From the NCBI GenBank assembly GCA_911728455.2, contig OU452227.1, positions 13,098,110 through 13,162,109 on the forward strand: a stretch of 64,000 nucleotides of DNA, in the 5' to 3' direction. This DNA is from Marthasterias glacialis (Eukaryota > Echinodermata > Asteroidea > Forcipulatida > Asteriidae). A program made the translations under genes and the position numbers. Shown here in pieces: positions 21,804 through 33,459 of this stretch. Numbering within the stretch: position 1 is the stretch's first letter; each line of letters starts with the position of its first letter. The notes below the pieces were generated by a model, which did not search any database, had not been told where the DNA came from, and saw nothing but the letters and a program-made list of their open reading frames with translations.

Positions 21804-22466
21804 GTAAATTAAACAGTAAGTCACATCATTATTCATGTTCCCCATGTTTGAAAAATGTATAAACTCTGAGCCTCAAAAACTGGAAGAAGTTCAGGATACC
21901 ATTTAGAGCAATATGTCAATCAAAAGTTGAAAATGTTCATCATTTATACAAGTATGCGATAGTTGTTGTGGCAGCTACCAATAACTCATAGTTCTTGCTC
22001 TGTTGCTGATCACTTTTATCACTTTCTTACTCCACATTTAACTTCACAAATAAAATTCACAGAAAAAAATGGTCCCTTGGTCAGGTTTTCAAAGAAAAAT
22101 CACCCTTTTTTTTTTAATGGCCTCACTTTGAGAAAGACTCTGCTAGGGTCGAAACGTGAGGCCATCAACAAGTTTTGTGCATTTATACTACAGGTCCTTG
22201 TGGTTGGTAAGCAGTTTGCCACATCTAATTTTATTTTATTTTTTTTTTTTTTAAGTCACCGAAAAATGTTCAGTCAATTATTTGACTGATCCACATGCTT
22301 TTAACATGATGAACAGTGCCACCAATGAATGAAAAGTAACAAGTGGCGAAACAGCCATCACATTTGTAATATTTGCATCAGGATAAAGAATATTATATCG
22401 TTGTGTGATAACACCATGTTGTGTGATAATTAAGCACTGCGTATAATTTTTTTCTTCTGTAAACAG

Positions 22467-22556
22467 AAAGCCATACTATTCTTCAATGATGTCTAGCCAT
22501 CAATGAAGCAGACATCTACCCATAAGTAATGTGGATGTCCAAGGCGGATTTAAAAA
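22467..22556 (+). other. Exon-like hairpin cassette E5 (copy 2)
   Basis: The only change seen against copy 1 lies in the second hairpin's loop (CATAAG for CATCAG). Both competing stems remain perfect. Confidence 0.5.
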
Positions 22557-22679
22557 GTAAGTCGGTTTCTATTTGCTTTCTTTTCCCCTAGTATCTTTGG
22601 TAAAGTGGGCTGTTTTTGCAGCACTGTACACTACACATTTCAGTTCTATGCCATAGTCTGGGGACTCCATTGAGGCACA

Positions 22680-23594
22680 TGCCTAACCCTGATTGGATAC
22701 AATTTATTGGAGTAATGTTGTAGTCATTGTACATTTGTAGTCTAAGATGTCTAGGATATAGTGGGGCAAATCATTCCAATGTTAAACAGTCCATGGGAAG
22801 AAGCTATAATTGCGTAGGTTGTGGTCCTGGTTAAAGGTGCCTGAAGAAGAGTGCATGGTGTCGTCTTGTACGACGTGTGGGTGTGGAGAGATGGGCCTCC
22901 CAATCAATGTCCACTACATTGTGAACAATTCCAAACATCTTGGACAGTCTTGTGCTCAGACGGCGGATTTTGAATTTTGGCAAGTTTAGTTGGGTGATCA
23001 TTTGTGAGACGCTATACTCTCTAGAGTAGTCGTTGGAGCATAGTCTAGTGACAGATCTCTGGATCATATCGAGAGTATTCTTTTTATCATTAGTTTTGGG
23101 GTAGTAGGTTGATCTACCATAATCCAGTTTTGGTTGGATAAGGGAGAGGTAGAGCCTGGAGTTTACATGGGCAAGCTCCCAGAATCTGTTTGCAACTATT
23201 GGTGATTTGTGGAATGAGTTTTTTTTTCCGACTAATGTTTTGATTTATGTTTAGTCCCAGGTACTGATGTGATTCTGTTTATTTCGGAACATTTCCTGAC
23301 AAATTGTAGGAGTTCTGCTTTGGAGATTGTTTAGTGGTAAAATGCATTGTGTAACATGTGTCAATATTGAAGACCATCTGCCCCTTGTTGCCCCAGCAAG
23401 CTAGGGCATCAAGGTCCATTTGGACGGCTGAGGCATCAGTGGTATTTCTGATCTCTCGAGAGTCAAGGGCATCATCTGCAAAGTACCTCTGCTGATGCAG
23501 TCTGGCATGTCATTAACGAAGAACAGGAACTTCAAGGGTCCGATCGCAGTGCCTTGAGGGACGCTAGATTCAACAGCGACAGCAGACGATTTTA
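22680..23594 (-). pseudogene. Old LINE reverse-transcriptase fragment, 3' part, copy 2
   Basis: Counterpart of 14890-15807. The C-terminal tail with LCSNDYSREYSV is readable at 22831-23067. It carries its own stops and is clearly dead. Confidence 0.75.
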
Positions 23595-26500
23595 GATAAG
23601 ATAAGATAAGATAAGATCATTTATTTGCAACCTCATGAATTTAAAAACGGTTGGATAACAATCATTTACAACTAAAATACAAGTACTTAGCAGGCCATAA
23701 AAAGTGGCAAATTACAATTTAAAATATGCGTTTTTAAACTCAAAAAGACAGTAGGGCTAGGTAAAAATAGCAAGTTGATAAAAAATCAACTAAAATAAGT
23801 TACAGATGAGTGACTAACAGGAAGATAAATCAGGAATGGCTAAAACTACCGGAAAGCGGAGACCAAGTTCTAAAAGGGAACTGGCAAAATGTAAAACAAT
23901 GAGAACAAAAGCATAAAATCACTCAGTAAAAGTTATTGGTTAAAAAGGCACCACGGGATAAGCGAATTCTTGTACCGATTTGTTCTTGTCTTAGGCAAAG
24001 GAAACACAACTTCAGAGTGCAAGGAATAATTAAGATCACGGGCTGGAGGCAATAAATAGTGTAATTTATGATTTGTGTCCTGCAGTTTGGTAAAATATTG
24101 TTTACATAAACTAGTGCGTCTCTCATGCAGTGAAGGCACATTAATCTTAGGGAGTATGCTCTCATAACTCTGACCTGAGTAGATACACCTGAAAGCTCTT
24201 TTTTGCACCATTTAAATTTTATTACTTAGGTATTTAGGAAGGCAAGTGTGCCACACTTGGCAGGCATATTCTAAAACTGGTCTTATCACAGATAAATAAA
24301 TCCTAGTTAAATCAATTTGATCGATACCAGCTCGTTTAAGTTGATACAACATGTACAATCGTTTACTTGCTTTACCTACAATGTAGTCTACATGAACATT
24401 CCATGTTAAGTCTGAGGAAATCATAACACCAAGAAGTTTAGTATGTGTAACCCGATCTACTGATTTGTTATTCACAACAATATTAGGCAAGTTTGAGGCA
24501 TGGGCTGAATCTTTGCAAAAGCAAATGAGCATTTCTTGGGACTTCTTAGAGTTTATGCTCATATCATTATCAATTGACCATTGGCAAGCAATATTAGCTG
24601 ACTGTTGTAATACAGATGTTACTCCTTTTCTACAGACTTCAAAGATTGTACTGTCGTCCACGTACTTGTTTATTGGACAGGGTATGGATAAGTCATTGAT
24701 GTGAACCAAGACGTCTTTGGGTCCTGATAAAGTCCCTTGGGGAACACCACCATTTGGGTAGCCGAAATCGGAGATAACTGTTCCGATTTTAACCCGTTGA
24801 AATCTGTCCACAAGAAAGGCTGCCATTCAACAGACTAGGTGGGGTTCCAACCCAATGTCCATCAATTTCTGGATGAGGATATGGTGATTGATGTGGTCAA
24901 ATGCCTTGGAATAATCCAGTAGCAAAATCCTAACAAAGTTATCAGGCTTGTCAGTCGCTTTGTACCAGTGATGTACCATCTCCACGAGTGCATCAGTAGT
25001 GCTGGTACCGGGGATGCAACCAAACTGGTTAGGGTCAATTTTATCTTTGATCCTTTTTGAAACAATGTCTAACACAATGGTCTCAAAAGCCTTGGCGGCG
25101 ATCGGGGTTAAGGATATTGGTCTAATATCAGTTTCTACTGACCGTGGAGGGTGTTGTTTCGGAATAGGGATGACATCTGCCGTCTTCCATAAGGTAGGGA
25201 CCACACCTTCACTCATTGAGCTGTTGAAGATAGCAGTAAGTGGGCCAGCAAGTACATGGGATAATTCACGTAGAATCCATGGAGGTATTCCATCAGGTCC
25301 CGGTGCCTTGTTCAACTTGATCTTATCCAGAGTCTTTTTCGTAGTGGTAACACTGATGTTGAAGTCAGCAGGCACTGGGCCAGGGAGCTGGAATACTGGG
25401 TGGGAGTCATCCAATCGAGGCAGATCATGGCTTACAGAGACAAACAAATTGTTGATAGTGTTTGCAAGTGATTGGAGATCACCATTCGTCATTGTGTTTG
25501 CAAGGCCCTGTAGTCCTGCGTTCTTACTATTCGATAGCCCCATAAGTGATTTCATATGCTTCCACCAATCTTTTGATGAAGAATTCTCAAGAGAGGATAT
25601 CTTGGACCTGTAGAAATCATGGCGCAGGTGTGATGCCGACCGGTTCACTTTGTTACGGAGTTTTTTAGCCATTTCCATATTGCCTGACATCCTTGCCCAC
25701 TGACGTCTCTTCACTAAATTCCTAAAAGTGTCAGTGACCCATGGCTTTTCCTGGGTATGACGTGTCACCTCCTTGTTTGGGAAATGAGTTTCCATTAAGT
25801 TTGTCAGCGTAGACTGGAAAAAAGAGAATTGATTCTGACAATTATCAAAATTATACAGCTCTTCCCATCTGACCTGAGACAAGGCTGATGCAAATGCAGC
25901 TTTATTGTGGTGGGTCATACATTTGGTGGTAACCTTCACGGTATGTCCGGTATCGAGGGACGGCTCACATGATGGTGAAAAGAGCACCATGTTGTGATCA
26001 GATGTTCCTAATTGAGAAAGTACGACGGGTTTGTCATACACAGGTGACAAATTGGTCCAAATTTTGTCCAAAAGTGCATGTTTGCGAGTTGGCTGATCAA
26101 CCAGTTGGTTGAAACCGTAATGGGTTCGGAGAAAAGTGTCCCGCAGTTGGTTGAAATCACCCATCAGTAATATTCCACTGGCAGGATGCATACGGAAGAT
26201 GTTATCCACACAGTTTATGAGATAGTCATGCATTTGTAAGTTGTCTGCATCTGGTGGATGGTAAATGCAGCCGACAGTAATGCATGAGAATTTTCTTGGA
26301 AGTTTCTTTGGTCTCGAGGTTATCCATATAGCCTCATGCGTTTCATCCTCAAGAGTTTCAAGTCTTTTGTAAGGACTAGAGTTTCTTATGTAGCACGCTA
26401 CTCCACCCGCCTTTTTCCTTTGTCTGTCCTTTCGTTCACAAGCAAAACCGGGCAGGGCCACTGCGTCATTTGAAACATGTTCGCTGAACCAAGTCTCTGA

Positions 26501-27099
26501 CACGCCTACGATATCAACTTGATTGTTCCTGACAACAGTGTGGAGTTCGTCCGCTTTCTCGATACTCAGTGATCGGGCATTGAGATTCAAAACTCGCGGG
26601 AAATCCCATTGTTTCCTAGTCGTGGTGGCGATGCTTACTAAATTGGAGGTATTGATGCCGGTTGTGTTAGCGTAACAGGTATTAGGTCTCCTTGGTGTTA
26701 TTCTTGTAGGTATTGTAGCAACCCGTTTAACTCCACCCCTATAGCCTCTTCGGGTTGGCTTAACGCTATTCAGTCCAAGTTGCTTTATGTGCTCCCATAC
26801 TGCACATGGTAACCACCCTGAACGATGTACAGTTTTACCAATGTTGAGCAACTGGGTTATCGAATATGCCGTCATGGTCGAAAGATTACTGAGCGAGATC
26901 ACCAAAAATTGCAACAGAGTTTTTCGTAGAAAATCTTACCAAAATCAACGAACCACAGCACAATTTTAGGCCAGGTTGATCACCAGGTCGATCTTCCACC
27001 GTAGTATGCAAAAGTGGGCTAAAATTAACCGTAAAACTCATACAAACGGACAAAAATGCAGACACTTATTGGAGGTGCAGCCGCAAGGCGTCACACAGC
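23595..27099 (-). mobile_element. Jockey-superfamily LINE, copy 2 (best preserved)
   Basis: Same insertion point as copy 1, with TTTA at 23591-23594 and 27100-27103 and the same (TTATC)n tail. It is present through segmental duplication, not by a second insertion. Confidence 0.9.
23933..26914 (-). pseudogene. LINE endonuclease-reverse transcriptase, nearly whole, copy 2
   Basis: On the minus strand the first 695 codons (26914-24827) are open. A leader of about 100 residues is followed by endonuclease (LNARSLS near 105, SETWF near 135, YHPP, GDFNQ near 245, TSDHN near 305), a linker, and the reverse-transcriptase N half (PGPDGIPPW near 525, LLDYSKAFDHINHH near 665). A TGA where Trp is expected (24824-24826) interrupts it. 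The next 204 codons carry GGVPQGTLSGP, YVDDST and the thumb. After a TAA (24212-24214) a last 92-codon piece follows. Both stops are also in copy 1, so the element was already dead when the segment duplicated. Confidence 0.9.
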
Positions 27100-27755
27100 T
27101 TTACCGCATCAAGGACAACTTGTTGATTACAAGTTGTTAGGAAGGTTTCTAGCCATTTGAGTATGTTCCCAGTAATCCCATAATGTTGATACTTTCGGAG
27201 TAGGCATTTGTGAGGGACTCTGTCAAATGCTTTAGAGCAGTCCAGTAGGGCAGCGTCGACTTGTTTGTTGTTGTCTAGGGATTTAGCTATGTTATCTGTG
27301 GTAATGATGAGTTGGATCTCACAACTCCGTCTCTTTCCAAATTCCATGTTGGGAATTACGTAAGATATTATAATTGGAAAGGTGTTTCATGGTGTGACTG
27401 GTGAGAACGTGTTCAAGGATTTTGCAGCAGATTGATGTGAGGGCTGTCGGTCCGTAGTTTGATGGAGAGCTATGGTTTCCCTTTTTGAACACTGGTGTGA
27501 TGTGTGACATTAGCCAATCTGAAGGGCCAGTTTCCAGTGTTTGTGTATAACAAGCTTTGAGGAGTGGAGCTAACTCGGATGAGCACTCCTTCAGGATCCT
27601 TCCAGGAATTTGGTGCAGGCCGGAGGCTTTATTAGGGTCTATGTTGTTTAGTAATTTGCAAACACCTTCTGCTGAGATGTGTAGTGGAGAAATATCTGGA
27701 GTCAGCGGACAATCAGGATCCGATATATTATCACTGTCTTCTTTGGTGTAGATTG
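27100..27755 (-). pseudogene. Old LINE reverse-transcriptase fragment, 5' part, copy 2
   Basis: Counterpart of 19310-19965, with the same break between the two readable pieces (27066-27347 and 27319-27510 on the minus strand). Confidence 0.75.
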
Positions 27756-29137
27756 ATTATCTCTGCCCGGGAAACGGCAGAGGTATTGTCATTGTGCCGG
27801 ATATTCTTCTTCTTCCTCTCCTTCTTCTCAAGACATTGTCTATTGTGACGCAGAACTTGAAAACGAGGGCGACCCTGGGGCTCAAATTTTGCAGATATTA
27901 CCCGCCTTGGGCAAGGATGTGCCTTTTGGCTATCTTGGCCAGACATGTCAAAGGTGAAAGGTTATAGGCATCAAAATTGGGCAAAATTGGGCAAGGATGT
28001 GCCTTTTGGCCATCTTGGCCACACATGTCAAAGGTGTAAGGTTATAGGCATCAACTTGTATCGAAGGTAGAAAACACTTCATTTTAAAAGCGACTTGTGA
28101 AGACGTCTCTATACTTATTATGTATATAGAGAATGTGAGCCAGAATAGCAGACTTACCCCAAAAAATCCAATCTCGTTCCCCATATTTTGTGTTGGCGTA
28201 CAAATTTCCCATAAAAGAGAGAGGCACCAGCCATGTCATGGGAACGAAGTTGTTTGCGCGGTGAACGACTTGAAGGCAAGTGTGCTGAGTAGACTCTCTA
28301 CGAGAGGAAGATTCACGAAGCAGCCAGTGACGTGTGTATAAGTGTATGCGTGTACAGACCCTGGTACAGGCGACGTGGTGCCGCGTGTGTTGTTTTTTGT
28401 TCAGTTGTTTTTATAGACAATCTTAAAACTTTAAAAGGCTTCTTATAATAAGCCTTTATAGTTACAGGATCCCATTAATAAGGATTTGGGCAATAATCGT
28501 GGGAATAAGTACAGAAAAGTGGGGGTGGGAGAGCAAATAGTAACGTTAATGCTCTCTCACTATCTCAGTTACCGGGTAACTCAGTTACTGAGGAATTACT
28601 CTTCTAAAGTTTCACAAGACCAAACTTTTAATACTATTTAGGCGACAACCACGTACGGCAACATGACAACATTACTCATCTAACAGGACCAATCACTAGT
28701 TAACACTTGGTCCTTAATCAAACTTGCTCTTTGTTGTATATAAGAGATATTTTTAAAAGAAGGCAGTCAAGGATGCTTCTTAATAATTTTCTGTTTCAGT
28801 AGTTCTGTCTCAAGTCATTATTACCCAAGTGCTCATCAAGAAAACTTGTATAAAAAAGTTGCTTTATTAAAATCACAAAAATGATTTGCACATGTGTAAG
28901 AGACCTACTCTTTCTCAAGATGCACTTGAACAATTAACTCTCGCAGCAATTACCTCTTATTGTATGCCCATCAAACACTGAACATTTTCTTTTATTAAAT
29001 TTACATCTTAAGTCATTTAATTTAATAATATTCATTAGTTTTGATAATTGCATGATAATGTAATCTATTATTTTGTTGTACCATACACCATTGTGTGATA
29101 AGCACTGTGTATAATTATGTTTTTTCTGTATAAACAG

Positions 29138-29253
29138 AAAGGCATGCCATTCTTCAGTGAGGTCTGCCCATCAACCAAGTAGGCGTCTGAGGCATACAGA
29201 TGCACATCGTCAGCCTGACATCTACCCATCGCAAATGTGGATGTTCCAGTCAG
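29138..29253 (+). other. Exon-like hairpin cassette E3 (copy 3)
   Basis: Matches copy 2 (including the CCATCGCAAAT loop) rather than copy 1, with both stems kept and the same AG and GT borders. Confidence 0.5.
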
Positions 29254-29414
29254 GTATAAGAATTAAGTTAATTTCCATTGTATTTTTTCCCCCATTGTAT
29301 TTGGTATAGTGGACTGTTTTTGCAGTAATGTGCACATCATACTTCCATGCAAAATGTCTGAGACCCAAATTTCATAATGCAGCTTGGCACAAAAACTACC
29401 TTTTCTATAAACAG

Positions 29415-29511
29415 ACTTGCCAACTCCAAAGGGGTCTACCCGTCAACAAGTAGAAGTCTGAGATCTGCATAATGATCAGCCTGGTAACGGAACTGCCCTC
29501 TCCAGTAAAAG
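29415..29511 (+). other. Exon-like hairpin cassette E4 (copy 3)
   Basis: Identical to copy 2 by eye, including GGTAACGG before the donor. Confidence 0.5.
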
Positions 29512-29928
29512 GTAAATTAAACAGTAAGTCACATCATTGTTCATGTTCACCATGTTTGAAAAATGTATAAACTCTGAGCCTCAAAAACTGGAAGAAGTTC
29601 AGGATACCATTTAGAGCAATATGTCAATCAAAAGTTGAAAATGTTCATCATTTATACAAGTATGCGATAGTTGTTGTGGCAGCTACCAATAACTCATAGT
29701 TCTTGCTCTGTTGCTGATCACCGAAAAATGTTTAGTCAATTATTTGACTGATCCACATGCTTTTAACATGATGAACAGTGCCACCAATGAATGAAAAGTA
29801 ACAAGTGGCGAAACAGCCATCACATTTGTAATATTTGCATCAGGATAAAGAATATTATATTGTTGTGTGATAACACCATGTTGTGTGATAATTAAGCACT
29901 GCGTATAATTTTTTTCTTTTGTAAACAG

Positions 29929-30018
29929 AAAGCCATACTATTCTTCAATGATGTCTAGCCATCAATGAAGCAGACATCTACCCATCAGTAATGTGGATGT
30001 CCAAGGCTGATTTAAAAA
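29929..30018 (+). other. Exon-like hairpin cassette E5 (copy 3)
   Basis: Both mutually exclusive 7- to 9-base stems are intact. A single change (GGCTGA for GGCGGA) lies outside them. Confidence 0.5.
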
Positions 30019-30149
30019 GTAAGTCGGTTTCTATTTGCTTTCTTTTCCCCTAGTATCTTTGGTAAAGTGGGCTGTTTTTGCAGCACTGTACACTACACAT
30101 TTCAGTTCTATGTCAAAGTCTGGGGACTCCATTGAGGCACATGCCTAAC

Positions 30150-32290
30150 CCAGATGAGTAACCATTTTATTTAAACTTAATCAAAACAAAAAATAATAAT
30201 AAATAAATAAATCAACATTGGTTGTATCTAATTCTTTGCAAACATTCTGCCAATTGGATTGGAATGAAAGATCTGGATCTGATTCAGTTTATTGTAATAA
30301 AGCGGATACTCGCATCACAACAGAGTTTTGAAATTTATTGGAGGAATGTTTTAATTTGAAGTCTTTGTAGTCTGAGATGTCTAGGATATGGTGGGGCAAA
30401 TCATTCCAATGTGGAACAGTCCATGGGAAGAAGCTATCTGCATAAGTTGTGGTCCTGGTTAAAGGTGCCTGAAGGAGAGCGCATGGTGTCGTCTTGTGGG
30501 ACGTGTGGGTGTGGAGAGACGGGCCTCCCAGTCAATGGCCACTAGATTGTGAACAATTCCAAATGTCATGGACAGTCTTGTGCTCAGATGGCAGATTTCG
30601 AGTTTTGGCCTGGTTAGTTGGGTGATCCTTTGTGAGACGCTATACTCTCTAGAGTAGTCGTTGGAGCATAGTCTAGTGGCAGATCTCTGGATCATATCGA
30701 GAGTATTCTTTTTATCATTAGTTTTGGGGTAGTAGGTTGATCTACCATAATCCAGTTTTGGTTGGATAAGGGAGAGGTAGAGCCTGGAGTTTACATGGGC
30801 AAGCTCCCAGGATCTGTTTGCAACTATTGGTGATTTGTAGTGTTTTTTTCCAACTGATGTTGGTTTATGTTTAGTCCCAGGTACTGATGTGATTCTGTTG
30901 ATTTCAGAACATTTCCTGACAAATTGTATGAGTTCTGCTTTGGAGATTGTTTAGTGGTAAAATGCATTGTGTAACATTTGTCATAATTGAAGACCATCTG
31001 CCACTTGTTGCCCCAGCAAGCTAGGGCATCAAGGTCCATTTGGAGGGATTGAGGTGTCGTTGGTATTTCTGATCTCTGGATAGACAAGGGCATCATCTGC
31101 AAAGTACCTCTGCTGATGCAGTCTGGCATGTCATTAACGAAGAACAGAAAATTCAAGGGTCCGATCCCAGTGCCTTGAGGGACGCTAGATTCAACAGCGA
31201 CAGCAGACGATTTTACCCAATCAAGGACAACTTGTTGATTACAAGTTGTTAGGAAGGTTTCTAGCCATTTGGGTATGTTCTCGGTAATCCCATCATGTTG
31301 ATACTTTCGAAGTAGGCATTTGTGAGGGACTCTGTCAAATGCTTTAGAGCAGTCCAGTAGGGCAGCGTCGACTTGTTTGTTGTCTAGGGATTTAGCTATG
31401 TCATCTGTGGTAAGGATGAGTTGGGTCTCACAACTCCGTCTCTTTTTGAATTCCATGTTGAGAATTACGTAAGATATTATAATTGTAAAGGTGTTTCATG
31501 GTGTGACTGGTGAGAACGTGTTCAAGGATTTTGCAGCAGATTGATGTGAGGGCTGTCGGTTCGTAGTTTGATGGAGAGCTATGGTTTCCCTTTTTGAACA
31601 CTGGTGGGATGTGTGACATTAGCCAATCTGAAGGGCCAGTTTCCAGTGTTTGTGTATAACAAGCTTTGAGGAGTGGAGCTAACTCTGATGAGCACTCCTT
31701 CAGGATCCTTCCAGGAATTTGGTTCGGGCCGGAGGCTTTATTTGGGTCTAAGTTGTTTAGTAATTTGCAAACACCTGCTGAGATTTGTAATAATAATAAC
31801 AATATTGAACATTTATACCGCGCCATGTCTGTCAGAATTGACACTCCTGGCGCATGCACAGTATTTATCTTGCAAGGTATTCGGAGTTATGTAGTATGAG
31901 ACCTGTTCCTTTAGCACCATGTAACGGTTTACAAGGTGCTGTGGCGCAATCTGCTGCCGATCAAACCAGGAACACCGGGGCGAACCCCTTCTCTTTTCGA
32001 TAAGTGCACTGGGTTCTTTTACGTGCATTACACAACACACGGGACCTACGGCTTTACGTCCCATCCGAAGGACGCAGCAATAATGGTTAAGTGTCTTGCT
32101 TAAGGACACAAGTGTCACGACCATGATTCGAACCCACACTCTGCTGATCAGAAACACCAGAGCTTGAGTCCGGTGTTCTTATCTGCTCGGCCACGACACG
32201 CCACTAATGGAGAAATATCTGGAGTCAGCTGACAATCAGGATCCAGTATATTATCATTATCTTCTTTGGTGTAGATTGATTATCTCAAGA
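30150..32290 (-). pseudogene. Old LINE reverse-transcriptase fragment, uninterrupted form, copy 3
   Basis: On the minus strand two overlapping frames (31859-31428 and 31456-30824) give the reverse-transcriptase core: LDPNKASGPNQIPG, FKKGNHSSPSNY, SICCKILEHV, DCSKAFDRVPHKCL, SVPQGTGIGPL and FFVNDMPD. The catalytic YADD-type motif is not recognisable in frame. A tail with LCSNDYSREYSV follows at 30695-30459. A SINE splits the 5' part at 31789-32202. Type: Jockey/CR1/L2-like, 5' truncated. Confidence 0.8.
31789..32202 (-). mobile_element. tRNA-Leu-derived SINE in copy 3
   Basis: Same family as the SINE at 13714-14131: minus-strand A box GTGGCCGAGCAGATA, B box GGTTCGAATCA and (ATT)n tail. It sits at a different place, so it is an independent insertion. 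The flanks rejoin to match copies 1 and 2. Confidence 0.85.
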
Positions 32291-33215
32291 CGTTGTCTAT
32301 GTCACCGCAGAACTTGAAAACTAGGGCGACCCTGGGGCTTAAATTTTGCAGATATTACCCGCCTTGGGGAAGGATGTGTCTTTTGGCCATCTTGGCCACA
32401 CATGTCACAGGTGAAAGGTTATAGGTATCAAAATGTATCAAAGGTAGAAAACGCTTCATTTTAAAAGCGACTTGAGAAGACGTTTCTATACTTATTATGT
32501 ATATAGAGAATGTGAGCCAAAATAGTAGACTTGCCAAAAAAAATCCAACCTCGTTCCCGTATTTTGTGTTGGCGTACAAATTTCCCATAAAAGAGAGAGG
32601 CACCAGCCATGTCATGGGAACGAAGTTGTTTGCGTGGTGAACGACTTGAAGGCAAGTGTGCTGAGTAAACTCTCTACGAGAGGAAGTTTCACGAAGCAGC
32701 CAGTGCTGTGTGTATAAGTGTATGTGTGTACAGACCCTGGTACAGGCGACGTGGTGCCGCGTGTGTTGTTTTTTGTTCAGCTGTTTTTATAGCGAACTTA
32801 AAACTTTTAAAGGCTTCTTATAATAAGCCTTTATAGTTACAGGATCCCATTTTTAAGGATTTGGGCAATAAACGTGGGAATGAGTACAGAAAAGTGGGGG
32901 GTGGGGGATGAAATACTAACGTTAATGCTCTCTCACTGTCTCAGTTGCCGGTTACAAATACAAATTGGATCAATAGGTATGATCCAAAGTCAACTCCAAC
33001 TGAAATGCAGGAATGCCATGCTGAAAATATTTGTGATTCTAACACAATTTACTTAGGAATTACTCTTCTAAAGTTTCACAAGACCAATCTTTTAATACTA
33101 CTTAGGCGACAACCACGTAAGGCAACACTATGGGTATTTTGTACCTGTCCAGATACAGAAATACAGAAAAGGCCCAAGGGTTGGTGAAATCGACTGCAAT
33201 GCAGTCATTGTCCGG

Positions 33216-33260
33216 CATAAGGACTTCTGACATAAGGACTTCTGACATAAGGACTTCTGA
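33216..33260 (+). repeat. 15-base tandem repeat, three copies
   Basis: CATAAGGACTTCTGA three times in a row, followed by a partial fourth (CTTGAG). No known role. Confidence 0.8.
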
Positions 33261-33459
33261 CTTGAGTAGTTCAATGCAGCGGTAATGGATGGAGTGGCCA
33301 TCAGGAATCTAACGTTAAAAACTGTTATTGATGTTTATAATAGTGCTGAAAAAAGCTTGCAGAGAAAACTCCTTCCTCCATCCTTAGGTTTTTCTGCTTC
33401 ATTTCAAAAGGTCGCTCATCTTGCTAAGACCTGTTATATTTGAAAACAATGCACTGTTA

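Larger units (their letters stand above)
20955..28663 (+). repeat. Segmental duplication, copy 2 (about 7.7 kb)
   Basis: Collinear with copy 1 apart from lacking the SINE and one 75-base unit. Sampled stretches differ by roughly one or two bases per hundred. Because the LINE insertion and two LINE stops are shared, copies 1 and 2 split after the LINE had inserted and decayed. Confidence 0.9.
28664..33122 (+). repeat. Segmental duplication, copy 3 (about 4.5 kb, pre-insertion state)
   Basis: Same start phrase and same tail (GGCGACAACCACGTAAGGCAA) as copies 1 and 2. It lacks the younger LINE and the hairpin block GGCCTCAC...GTGAGGCC present at 14325-14385 and 22120-22165. It retains about 190 extra bases at 30140-30330, probably the original 3' end of the old LINE. 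Divergence from copies 1 and 2 is visibly greater than between those two. Confidence 0.85.

Noticed and set aside
33285-33443. A 52-codon open frame (begins MDGVAIRNLTLKTV) between duplication copy 3 and LINE A.
   Set aside because: No recognisable domain, no splice or promoter context, and it lies between repeats. Too short to support as a gene.
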